Position numbers and translations under genes: made by a program
Shown: in pieces, positions 1 to 6,239 of the stretch
Layout: each line of letters begins with the position of its first letter
How positions within the stretch are numbered: position 1 is the first letter of the stretch
The notes under the pieces: generated by a model
Told to the model about the DNA's origin: nothing
Database searches by the model: none
Seen by the model: only the letters and a program-made list of their open reading frames with translations
DNA from: Gammaproteobacteria bacterium
Lineage (GTDB): Bacteria > Pseudomonadota > Gammaproteobacteria > DRLM01
Reading direction: 5' to 3'
Assembly: GCA_015490395.1 (NCBI GenBank)
Contig: WFXX01000033.1
Location: 1-7,663, forward strand
DNA length: 7,663 bases

Positions 1-269
1 CGGCCATCCTGCTCTTCCTCTACCCGCGCCTGCCCACGGTGCGGGTGGTGGGGACGGACATCGCCCACGCGGTGCCCCTGACGGCCATCGCCGGCTTGGG
101 GCACCTGCAGCTGGGCTCGGTGGATCTGGCCTTGCTGGGGAGCCTGCTGCTGGGGAGCCTGCCGGGCATCTACCTGGGCAGCTACCTCAGCGCCAACATC
201 CCCGAGCGGGTGATGCGTCCGGTGCTGGCCAGCATGCTGATGGCCATCGGGGTCAAGTTCATCTGGTGA
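1..269 (+). CDS. TauE/SafE (TSUP) family permease, C-terminal fragment
   Basis: This is the 3' end of a gene that enters from the left edge, read in the frame beginning at base 3; about 88 residues are visible. The sequence is strongly hydrophobic and fits the C-terminal repeat of the TauE/SafE family. It has a VGTDIAHAVPLT stretch near residue 16, then two membrane segments around LLGSLLLGSLPGIYLGSYLS and the last 20 residues, with the linker IPERVMRPVLA between them. Family members move sulfite, sulfoacetate or other sulfur-containing anions across the inner membrane. A sulfite reductase and an APS reductase lie directly downstream on the same strand, so a sulfite or sulfur-anion exporter is the likely role, but this is inferred from context. 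The stop is followed by a 57-bp gap before the next gene. Family assignment is fairly sure; substrate is not. Confidence 0.85.
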   Translation, partial: AILLFLYPRLPTVRVVGTDIAHAVPLTAIAGLGHLQLGSVDLALLGSLLLGSLPGIYLGSYLSANIPERVMRPVLASMLMAIGVKFIW

Positions 270-279
270 CAGAGACGGC

Positions 280-303
280 GCGGCCGCCGGGCCCGGCGGC
301 CGC
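280..303. repeat. Perfect 24-bp GC palindrome between permease and reductase genes
   Basis: The two 12-base arms are exact reverse complements with no spacer; every pair from 280/303 to 291/292 matches by hand. As RNA it would fold into a stem of about 10 G-C pairs with a 4-base loop. It begins 10 bp after the permease stop and ends 12 bp before the Shine-Dalgarno of the reductase. No T-tract follows, so it is not a classic intrinsic terminator. It could weaken read-through, stabilise an mRNA end or bind a protein. It contains an eight-base GCGGCCGC core at each end. Confidence 0.75.
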
Positions 304-326
304 AGGGACCGAAACAGGGGATGCCC

Positions 327-2636
327 ATGAGCACGATCCGAAACCTGGTGGATTTCCAGGAGATCGAGCACTTCGCGCAGGCAGTGCGGGACTTCCTGGA
401 GGGGCGGATGGACCCGGACCGTTTCATGTCCTTCCGGCTGCAGCACGGCGTCTATGGCCAACGCCAGGAAGGGGTGCATATGGTACGGGTGAAGATCCCC
501 GGCGGGAGGCTGCGCCCGGCACAGCTGCGGGCCATCGCCGAGGCCCTGGAGCGTTACTCCGAGCACGACCGGGCCCACATCACCACCCGCCAAGACATCC
601 AGATCCACTTCGTGCCCACCGAGCGCACCCCGGCGGTGCTGCGGCTGCTGGGCGAGGCCGGTCTCACCACCCGGGAGGCCTGCAACAACACGGTGCGCAA
701 CATCACCACCTGCCCTCTGGCCGGGGTCTGCCCCCGGGAGCACGTGGACGTGAGCGTGCACGCCCTGGGGGCGGCGGCCCGCTTCCTGCGCTATCCCCTC
801 ACTCAGCAGATGCCGCGCAAGTTCAAGATCAGCTTCTCGGGCTGCGAGGCCGACTGCGCCCAGGGGCTGATCCATGACCTAGGGGTGGTGGCCACCCGGC
901 GCGACGGCCGGCCCGGCTTCCGCATCCTGGCCGGCGGCGGGCTGGGGCACAAGCCTCACCATGCCATCACCGTGGAGGAGTTCGTGGAGGAGCACGAGCT
1001 CCTGCCCTGCATGGAGGCCATCCTCTCCCTGCACAACCGTTATTCGGACCGCAAGCGCCGGGCCCGGGCCCGCATCAAGTTCCTGGTGGACCGTTTCGGT
1101 CCCGAGGGCTTCCTGAAGCGGTACCGGGAGGAGCTGACGCGCACCCGCGTGGCCTACGCGGACTTCGATCATCCTCGGGGCACCTGGGTCGAGCCTAGGG
1201 TGAACGGCGAGGAGCTCCCCTTCCCCGGGGCCCCGCGCCGGGTGATCCCCCAGAAGCAGGAGGGGCTGTTCGTCTTCCCCATCGCCGTGCCCATGGGCGA
1301 CCTCACCGCGGAGCAGATGCGCGGCATCGCCGCGCTGCTGGAGGGCGAGGGGCTGGAGGACCTGCGCACCACCCAGGATCAGAACCTGATGGTGGTGGGG
1401 GTGCGCGAGGGGCAGCTCCAGCGACTGCGCGAGGGCCTAGCCCCCCTGGGCCTGGGCGAGCCCCAGCCCGGGGACAACGTGGTGGCCTGTCCGGGCACCT
1501 CCACCTGCCGGCTGGGGATCACCGCCTCCAAGGCGGTGGGGCCGAAGCTGAGCGGCGGCCCCCTGGACCTGCGCATCCGGGTCAGCGGCTGCCAGAACGG
1601 CTGTGCCCAGCCCGAGACCGGGGACATCGGCATCTACGGCGAAGGCCGCCGCCTGCATGGCAAGCTGGTGCCCCACTACCAGATGTTCCTGGGGGGCGAC
1701 GGCCGCGGAGGCGGGGCCATCGCCATCAAGGGCCCCTCCATCCCCGCCATGCGCATCGGTGAGGCCCTGGAGCGGGTACAGCGGGCCTACGCCGAGGACC
1801 GTCAAGGGGAGGAGAGCTTCTTCGCCTGGAGCCGCCGGCGAGGCGCGGGCTACTTCCAGGAGCTGCTAGCGGACCTGAAGGAGGTGGCCCCGGAGGCGGT
1901 GGGGGAGCTGGCCCGGGACCACGGGCAGGAGGGCCAGTTCCGGGTGCTCCAGCTCGGCGGCGGCGAGTGCGCCGGGGCGGCCCAGTCCCTGGTGGCGGCC
2001 CAGTTTGCCGAGGCCGCCCACGAGCGCACCTACCGGGACGCCTTCCGGATGCAGCGCCAGCCCGAGGAGGCCTTGGAGTGCGCCGAGCAGATGCTGCGCC
2101 TGGTGGCCCGTTCGGTGCTCTTTCTGGCCGGGCGGGAGGCGGCCCCGGAGACCCCCGTGGCCGAGCTGGCCGCCGCCTTGACCGAGGCCCTGGATGACCC
2201 TTCCCTGGGCCGCACCCTGGGTCAGCTGGCCGAGGGACTGGCGCGGATGCGAGCGGCCTACGAGGAGCCAGCCTTTGTGGAGCTCTCCCGGCGTATGGAC
2301 GCCTGGATGCTGGATGCGGCGGCCGTCTGTCAGGCCATCGACCACCAGCTGGACCTGGCCGCCTCCTTGCCGGCGCGCCCGCGCCCAGAGCAGTCGCGCC
2401 CCCAGGAAGCGCCGGTGATCGACCTCAGCGGCTACGGCTGCCCCTTGCATTACATCAAGGCCCGCCATGCCCTGCAGCGCTTCGGGCCGGGCGAGGAGGT
2501 GGAGTTCATCTTCGCCGGCGGCGAGGCCTCGCGGCAGGTGCGCTCCAGCCTGGAGAGCGACGGGCACCAGATCCTGCACCTGCACGAGGAGGGCCAGGCC
2601 ACCCGCATCCGGGTGCGCAAGGCGGCCCGGGGATGA
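327..2636 (+). CDS. Nitrite/sulfite reductase with C-terminal TusA-like domain
   Basis: This 769-residue protein is a siroheme/[4Fe-4S] reductase, expected to carry out six-electron reduction of sulfite to sulfide (or nitrite to ammonia). The core holds two sulfite/nitrite reductase repeats: ferredoxin-like parts at about 36-98 and 305-370, each followed by a cofactor domain. Active-site positions known from E. coli CysI are present: Arg54 (VRV), Arg124 (NTVRN), Lys165/Lys167 (RKFK), and cluster ligands Cys388-x5-Cys394 and Cys422-x3-Cys426. Unusually, the first repeat also has Cys129-x5-Cys135 and Cys173-x3-Cys177. Residues about 520-690 are helical, possibly HEPN-like, and 697-769 are a TusA-like domain (LSGYGCPLHYIKAR, Cys705). 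CysI-type enzymes are about 570 residues, so roughly 200 are extra. No flavin domain is visible, so a ferredoxin-like donor is likely. ATG 327 is preferred because AGGGG at 316-320 is 6 bases upstream; ATG 321 in the same frame has no spaced ribosome site. Sulfite is the likelier substrate, given the downstream cysH. Confidence 0.9.
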   Translation: MSTIRNLVDFQEIEHFAQAVRDFLEGRMDPDRFMSFRLQHGVYGQRQEGVHMVRVKIPGGRLRPAQLRAIAEALERYSEHDRAHITTRQDIQIHFVPTERTPAVLRLLGEAGLTTREACNNTVRNITTCPLAGVCPREHVDVSVHALGAAARFLRYPLTQQMPRKFKISFSGCEADCAQGLIHDLGVVATRRDGRPGFRILAGGGLGHKPHHAITVEEFVEEHELLPCMEAILSLHNRYSDRKRRARARIKFLVDRFGPEGFLKRYREELTRTRVAYADFDHPRGTWVEPRVNGEELPFPGAPRRVIPQKQEGLFVFPIAVPMGDLTAEQMRGIAALLEGEGLEDLRTTQDQNLMVVGVREGQLQRLREGLAPLGLGEPQPGDNVVACPGTSTCRLGITASKAVGPKLSGGPLDLRIRVSGCQNGCAQPETGDIGIYGEGRRLHGKLVPHYQMFLGGDGRGGGAIAIKGPSIPAMRIGEALERVQRAYAEDRQGEESFFAWSRRRGAGYFQELLADLKEVAPEAVGELARDHGQEGQFRVLQLGGGECAGAAQSLVAAQFAEAAHERTYRDAFRMQRQPEEALECAEQMLRLVARSVLFLAGREAAPETPVAELAAALTEALDDPSLGRTLGQLAEGLARMRAAYEEPAFVELSRRMDAWMLDAAAVCQAIDHQLDLAASLPARPRPEQSRPQEAPVIDLSGYGCPLHYIKARHALQRFGPGEEVEFIFAGGEASRQVRSSLESDGHQILHLHEEGQATRIRVRKAARG

Positions 2637-2649
2637 AGGAGGAACGGCC

Positions 2650-2883
2650 GTGATGGAGGTGGACCAGCTCCTGGATCTCACCGAGCACCGCTGCTTGGCC
2701 GGCTACGTGCTGGCCCTCGCGGCCCTGGGCCGCCTGGATCCGGGCCTGCGCCTGGGCCTGCTGCTGCGGGATCTGCGCGAAGCCCGATGGCTGGCCACCC
2801 GGCTGGACCGCTTGGGCTACCGGGTGCAGCCCCCCAGGCCGCGGGAGCGGGGGGCGCTGGTCACCGTGCAGCCCCGGGGCTGA
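2650..2883 (+). CDS. Small divergent TusA-like (SirA-like fold) protein
   Basis: This 77-residue protein was recognised by its pattern rather than by an exact motif. It reads LLDLTEHRCLAGYVLALAAL, then a PGLRLGLLLRD strand, an L-rich helix ending in RLGYRV, and a final strand GALVTVQP. That order (strand, Cys, helix, strand, helix, strand) is the TusA fold, and Cys15 sits where the sulfur-carrying Cys of the CPxP motif sits in TusA. The prolines are missing here: CLAG replaces CPxP. The start is GTG at 2650, with AAGGAGG at 2636-2642 seven bases upstream; ATG 2653 is the alternative. The ribosome site touches the stop codon of the reductase gene, so the two are probably translationally coupled. 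It may pass or hold sulfur for the reductase, or it may be a structural paralogue that no longer carries persulfide. That the gene is real is fairly sure; its function is inferred. Confidence 0.7.
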   Translation: MMEVDQLLDLTEHRCLAGYVLALAALGRLDPGLRLGLLLRDLREARWLATRLDRLGYRVQPPRPRERGALVTVQPRG

Positions 2884-2930
2884 GGCCCCTGCGGGAGAGG
2901 CCCTGCAAGCCAAAGAGGAGGTGGAGAGGG

Positions 2931-3653
2931 ATGAGCCTGAGCCCCGAGCTGGAGAGCAAGATTGAACAGGCCCGCGCCCTGCTGCGGCGCATCGCCGCCG
3001 AGCACGCCCCTGCGGCCTTCGCCCACAGCTTCGGTGCCGAGGACATGGTCCTGATGGACCTCCTGTCCCGAGAGCCGGAGGCCCTGGCGGGCATCGAGGC
3101 CTTTACCCTGGACACCGGCCGCCTGCCCGAGGAGACCTACGCCCTCATGCAGGAGGTGCGGACGCGCTACCCCCAAGTTCCCGTGCGCCCGTACTTCCCC
3201 GAAGCGACGGCGGTGGAGGCCTTCGTGGCCGAGCACGGCCCCAACGCCTTCTACGAAAGCGTGGCCCTACGCAAGCGCTGCTGTGCCATCCGCAAGGTGG
3301 AGCCCCTCCAGCGGGCCCTGGCCGGAAAGCAGGCCTGGATCACCGGGCTGCGCCGGGAGCAAGCCCCCACCCGCAAGGACTTGGCCGTGCAGGAGTGGGA
3401 CGCTGACCACGGCATGCCCAAGTTCAACCCCCTGGTGGACTGGACCCAGGGGGAGGTGTGGGCCTACATCCGCCACTTCCAGGTGCCCTACAACGCGCTT
3501 CACGACCGGCACTATCCCAGTATCGGCTGCGCCCCCTGCACCCGAGCCGTCACCGTGGGCGAGGACATCCGCGCCGGGCGCTGGTGGTGGGAGAACCCCG
3601 AGACCAAGGAGTGCGGTCTGCACGAGCACCGGCGCCGGGTGGGCGGGATGTGA
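2931..3653 (+). CDS. cysH: Assimilatory APS reductase, CysH family with [4Fe-4S] cluster
   Basis: This 240-residue enzyme reduces adenylyl sulfate to sulfite and AMP, with electrons from thioredoxin. The PP-loop-type nucleotide site SFGAEDMV lies at 33-40, LDTGRLPEET at 60-69 and GLRREQ at 139-144. Cys117-Cys118 (KRCCAIRK) and Cys200-x2-Cys203 (GCAPC) form the cysteine set that binds the cluster in APS reductases and is absent from E. coli-type PAPS reductase, so APS is the expected substrate. The catalytic cysteine is Cys228 in the C-terminal KECGLHEH. Its length matches the bacterial family. ATG 2931 is chosen because AGGAGG at 2916-2921 lies 9 bases upstream and the family N-terminus begins there; the open frame to 2787 is overlap with the previous gene. 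It follows the small TusA-like gene by 47 bp and is last in the block. No cysD or cysN is in the window to supply APS. Confidence 0.96.
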   Translation: MSLSPELESKIEQARALLRRIAAEHAPAAFAHSFGAEDMVLMDLLSREPEALAGIEAFTLDTGRLPEETYALMQEVRTRYPQVPVRPYFPEATAVEAFVAEHGPNAFYESVALRKRCCAIRKVEPLQRALAGKQAWITGLRREQAPTRKDLAVQEWDADHGMPKFNPLVDWTQGEVWAYIRHFQVPYNALHDRHYPSIGCAPCTRAVTVGEDIRAGRWWWENPETKECGLHEHRRRVGGM

Positions 3654-3660
3654 GGGGGAT

Positions 3661-3687
3661 GCCCTCTCCCCCGGTCGGGGGTAGGGC
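3661..3687. terminator. Possible hairpin terminator between convergent cysH and lipoprotein genes
   Basis: GCCCTCTCCCCC at 3661-3672 and GGGGGTAGGGC at 3677-3687 form two five-pair stems separated by a small CT/A internal loop, with a GGTC tip. The hairpin starts 8 bp after the cysH stop and could serve both converging transcripts. No T-tract follows on either strand, so termination by this hairpin alone is uncertain. A second short repeat, GCCGGC at 3695-3700 and 3707-3712, lies next to it. Confidence 0.45.
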
Positions 3688-3723
3688 ACCTGCTGCCGGC
3701 GAGGGCGCCGGCCGGTGGGAGGC

Positions 3724-4287
3724 TCAGAGGGAAGCCGGGAGGGGCTCCCGGCGAGCGGCCCCTACGGCGCGCAGGCCCCGGAGGTGGGGGCCGGCCCGCT
3801 CCGGGGCCAGCACCCGCGCCTGGAAGTAGACCCCCCGGAACTCGGCGTTCACCGGGGTGAGCAGCACCACGTAGGTGCGCCCGGGCTCCAGATCCAAGCG
3901 GAAGCGCCGCTCCATGGGCACCGGCTCCCAATCCGGGCCCCGTGCGGCCAGGTTGCGCAGGGTGAGGCGGAGATTGCGTCGGGGGTGCAGGTAGGCCAGG
4001 GTGTACTCGCCCTTGTTCAGGGTCAGCAGGGGCCGGCCCTCCAGGGCCACGCGCAGGGTGTTGTCCGCGTAGCCCATGGCCCGCTCCGGCTCCGGGCGCA
4101 GGAAGTAGACCCGCACCGCCCCCGGGGCGTCCGGAGCCACCACCAGGGGATGATCCCCCTGCACCCGGGTGGGCGTCACCGTGGCGCAGCCGGCCACGGC
4201 GAGGGCCAAGACGGCGGCCAAGCCACCCCACGCCCGTGCCTGCTTGGGCCCGAGGCGCCTCCCTGGCACCTTGCCCCAAACTCCCAC
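3724..4287 (-). CDS. Predicted outer-membrane lipoprotein, DUF2846-like
   Basis: With the GTG start at 4287 the product has 187 residues. A basic N-terminus (PGRRLGPKQAR) leads into a hydrophobic stretch ending in a lipobox, LAVAGC, with the lipidated Cys34. Ala follows the Cys, which suggests outer-membrane sorting. The mature part contains VRVYFLRP at about 58-65 and ALEGRPLLTLNKGEY near 81-95, then beta-rich sequence with LEPGRTYVVLLTP. This is the pattern of DUF2846-type lipoproteins, whose function is unknown. The start choice rests on GGGAGGGAGGG (4296-4306 on this strand), eight bases upstream of the GTG. An ATG at 4323 overlaps the likely -10 box, so it should not lie in the mRNA. The gene is divergent from prk and convergent with cysH. 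The last 20 residues are Arg/Ala-rich and resemble no domain I know. Confidence 0.75.
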   Translation of the reverse strand: MGVWGKVPGRRLGPKQARAWGGLAAVLALAVAGCATVTPTRVQGDHPLVVAPDAPGAVRVYFLRPEPERAMGYADNTLRVALEGRPLLTLNKGEYTLAYLHPRRNLRLTLRNLAARGPDWEPVPMERRFRLDLEPGRTYVVLLTPVNAEFRGVYFQARVLAPERAGPHLRGLRAVGAARREPLPASL

Positions 4288-4318
4288 GTACGAGGCCCTC
4301 CCTCCCATCGGCGGCCGG

Positions 4319-4347
4319 ATCATACTATGCCTGTGCCGGGCAGGGAA
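4319..4347 (-). promoter_or_regulatory. Candidate sigma70 promoter for the lipoprotein gene
   Basis: On the minus strand, TTCCCT (4342-4347) and TATGAT (4319-4324) are separated by 17 bases. TATGAT matches five of six consensus -10 bases; the -35 is weak, at three of six. Transcription would begin near 4312, leaving a leader of about 25 bases that contains the strong Shine-Dalgarno before GTG 4287. Confidence 0.5.
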
Positions 4348-4372
4348 CGCCCCCCGGCAACGGAACGCCCGC

Positions 4373-4378
4373 TATAAT
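4373..4378 (+). promoter_or_regulatory. Consensus -10 box upstream of prk
   Basis: A perfect TATAAT lies in otherwise very GC-rich DNA, 80 bp before the prk start. The region 16-18 bases upstream is a run of C with no -35 resemblance, and there is no extended -10 TG. If real, this promoter would need an activator; CbbR, the usual LysR-type regulator of Calvin-cycle genes, is an obvious candidate, but I see no clear CbbR site. The predicted leader is about 74 bases. Confidence 0.5.
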
Positions 4379-4403
4379 GTGTGGCTTTCGCCCGGCGGGG
4401 GAA

Positions 4404-4434
4404 GGTCTGTTCGCGCCCGCTCGGGCGGCAGACC
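4404..4434 (+). promoter_or_regulatory. Two-tier hairpin in the prk leader
   Basis: GGTCTG (4404-4409) pairs exactly with CAGACC (4429-4434). Inside it, CGCCC (4414-4418) pairs with GGGCG (4423-4427) around a GCTC loop. The hairpin ends 12 bases before the prk Shine-Dalgarno and is not followed by a T-tract. It could protect the mRNA 5' end or take part in translational control. It matches no riboswitch known to me. Confidence 0.4.
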
Positions 4435-4458
4435 ACTAGAGAGCTCGAGGGGACACCG

Positions 4459-5331
4459 ATGTCGAAGAAGCATCCCATCATCGCCGTGACTGGCTCCTCG
4501 GGAGCCGGGACCACCACGGTCAAGAACGCCTTCGACCACATCTTCCGCCGCGAGGGCATCAAGGCCGTGTTCATCGAGGGCGACAGCTTCCACCGCTACG
4601 ACCGCCAGGCCATGAAGCGGGCGGTGGAGGAGGCCCGCAGGGAAGGACGGATCCTGTCCCACTTCGGCCCGGAGGCCAACCTCCTGGACAAGCTGGAGGA
4701 GCTGTTCCGCACCTATTCCGAGACCGGCACCGGGATGCGCCGCTACTACGTGCACAACGAGGAGGAGGCCGCCCGCCACGGCCGACCGCCCGGCACCTTC
4801 ACGGACTGGGAGCCCATCGAGCCCGACTCGGATCTGCTGTTCTACGAGGGCCTCCACGGGGGCGTGGTCTGCGAGGGTGTGGACGTGGCCCAGTGGGTGG
4901 ACCTGCTCATCGGGGTGGTGCCCATCGTGAACCTGGAGTGGATCCAGAAGATCCACCGCGACAGCAAGGAACGGGGCTACTCGGCGGAGGCGGTGGTGGA
5001 CACCATCCTGCGCCGCATGCCCGACTACGTGCAGTACATCACCCCCCAGTTCTCGCGCACCGACATCAACTTCCAGCGGGTACCCGTGGTGGACACCTCC
5101 AACCCCTTCATCGCCCGGGACATTCCCACCCCGGACGAGAGCTTCGTGGTGATCCGCTTCCGCTACCCGCGCAAGCACAACTTCCCCTACTACCTGCAGA
5201 TGCTGGACGGCTCGTGGATGTCCCGGCACAACACCCTGGTGGTGCCAGGAGGCAAGATGGGGCTGGCCATGGAGATCATCCTCACCCCCATGATCCACGA
5301 GATGATGGAGCAGCGCCGCAAGCTCCTCTGA
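4459..5331 (+). CDS. prk: Phosphoribulokinase, bacterial class I
   Basis: This 290-residue enzyme phosphorylates ribulose 5-phosphate with ATP to ribulose 1,5-bisphosphate, the CO2 acceptor of Rubisco in the Calvin cycle. The P-loop is GSSGAGTTT at 12-20. Residues matching the Rhodobacter sphaeroides enzyme are Asp42, His45 and Arg49 (GDSFHRYDR), Glu130 (FYEGLHGG), Lys164, Arg167, Asp168 (QKIHRDSK) and Arg172. Its length is normal for the octameric bacterial form. The plant-type regulatory cysteines are absent, and Cys138 is the only cysteine, so thiol switching as in chloroplasts is not expected; bacterial enzymes of this class are typically activated by NADH. ATG 4459 is preceded by GAGGGGA at 4447-4453. 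The gene stands apart from other cbb genes here, between a divergent lipoprotein gene and a convergent phosphatase gene. Confidence 0.97.
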   Translation: MSKKHPIIAVTGSSGAGTTTVKNAFDHIFRREGIKAVFIEGDSFHRYDRQAMKRAVEEARREGRILSHFGPEANLLDKLEELFRTYSETGTGMRRYYVHNEEEAARHGRPPGTFTDWEPIEPDSDLLFYEGLHGGVVCEGVDVAQWVDLLIGVVPIVNLEWIQKIHRDSKERGYSAEAVVDTILRRMPDYVQYITPQFSRTDINFQRVPVVDTSNPFIARDIPTPDESFVVIRFRYPRKHNFPYYLQMLDGSWMSRHNTLVVPGGKMGLAMEIILTPMIHEMMEQRRKLL

Positions 5332-5346
5332 GGGCGGCGTGCCGTC

Positions 5347-6114
5347 TCAGGAGCCCGTCCCGCGCCGGAGGCGGGCCAGGGCGGGCAGGGCCCCCAGCAG
5401 GGCCACGGCCGCCGCCAGCAGGGAGGCGTCCCGGGGATAGCCGGTCTCCTGCCAGGGCAAGGCCAGGGCGGCCCCGAGAAAGGGCAGGACAGGCAGCCAG
5501 GCGGGAGAGGCGGGGCGGGGCAAGCGCGCGGCCAAGCGCAGCGCGGCCCCGGCGCACCACCAACCCAAGGCGGCCCCTACCAGTACGTCCGAGGGCCAGT
5601 GGACCCCCACCGCCACCCGGGAGAGCCCTACCCCGGCGGCCAGCGCCAGGGCCAGAGCTGTCGCCCACCAGGCGCGCCAGGCCCGCCCGAGCACCAGCAC
5701 CCCGGCCACGGCGAAGGCCGCCGCCGTGTGGCCCGAGGGGAAGGCCAAGGCGCGGAGCTCGGGTCCGGTGAGGTGGAAGCCCCCGGGAGGCAGCACGGCC
5801 GGCGGGCGGGGCACCTGGAGCAGCTCCTTGAGCACGTGTACCGTGGCCCCCGTCAGGAGGGCGGCCAGGAGCCCCCCCCAGGCCAGGCGTCGATCCCGGG
5901 CCGCCCAGGGCAAGAGCAGCGCCAGGGCCACCAGGCCATCGCCCAGCACCGTCCACCGGGCCCAGAGGGTGTCCCAGGGGGGAGCCCCCCAAGCGTTGAT
6001 GGCCCCGAAGAGCGCTCGATCAGCCCCCGCCAGCAACACCAGGGCGGCAGCGCCCCCCGTTACCAGGGCCGGCAGATGCCAGGGCGCGGTGGGAGGGAGA
6101 AGGGGCTCGGGCAT
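5347..6114 (-). CDS. PAP2-family integral membrane phosphatase
   Basis: This 255-residue, very hydrophobic protein has about six membrane segments. All three phosphatase signatures are present: Lys96-x6-Arg103-Pro104 (KELLQVPRP), PSGH at 126-129, and Ser165-Arg166-x5-His172-x3-Asp176 (SRVAVGVHWPSD). His172 is the expected nucleophile and His129 the acid. Family members remove phosphate from lipid substrates such as undecaprenyl pyrophosphate, phosphatidylglycerophosphate or lipid A; the sequence does not tell which. The C-terminal 55 residues add a further hydrophobic pair beyond the catalytic core. The ATG at 6114 has no clear Shine-Dalgarno, so a leaderless or weakly translated mRNA, or another start, is possible. 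The gene converges on prk with 15 bp between stop codons; a short CGCCGC/GCGGCG repeat (5314-5319, 5334-5339) spans the prk end. Confidence 0.9.
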   Translation of the reverse strand: MPEPLLPPTAPWHLPALVTGGAAALVLLAGADRALFGAINAWGAPPWDTLWARWTVLGDGLVALALLLPWAARDRRLAWGGLLAALLTGATVHVLKELLQVPRPPAVLPPGGFHLTGPELRALAFPSGHTAAAFAVAGVLVLGRAWRAWWATALALALAAGVGLSRVAVGVHWPSDVLVGAALGWWCAGAALRLAARLPRPASPAWLPVLPFLGAALALPWQETGYPRDASLLAAAVALLGALPALARLRRGTGS

Positions 6115-6213
6115 GAGATCGAGACGGACAGGCCTGACATGATGAGGTGACGGTTTGCCCCGAGCCCGCCCCCTTGCGCGGAAGCGGCCGAAGAGGCAAT
6201 ATTAGGCTTAGCT

Positions 6214-6239
6214 AAAAAAAGAGCGCCATCCTTGGCGCC
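6214..6239 (-). terminator. Intrinsic terminator on the minus strand
   Basis: On the minus strand GGCGCCA, loop AGGA and TGGCGCT make a stem of six Watson-Crick pairs plus one G-T pair, followed directly by C and seven T (plus-strand A-run 6214-6220). This is a textbook factor-independent terminator and the clearest in the window. It lies 100 bp upstream of the phosphatase start, so it must end a transcript arriving from the right, where no minus-strand protein gene is found. Confidence 0.8.

Noticed and set aside
1866..2681. 271-codon open frame on the minus strand
   Set aside because: It is antisense to the reductase C-terminal domains; its composition is what GC-rich reverse strands give.
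2787..2930. N-terminal extension of CysH
   Set aside because: It overlaps the TusA-like gene in another frame, and the strong AGGAGG before ATG 2931 marks the true start.
4381..4458. Upstream GTG start for prk
   Set aside because: It would translate the leader hairpin; the family N-terminus and the Shine-Dalgarno fit ATG 4459.
4372..5298. 308-codon open frame on the minus strand
   Set aside because: It is antisense to prk, which is unmistakable, and has no recognisable motifs.
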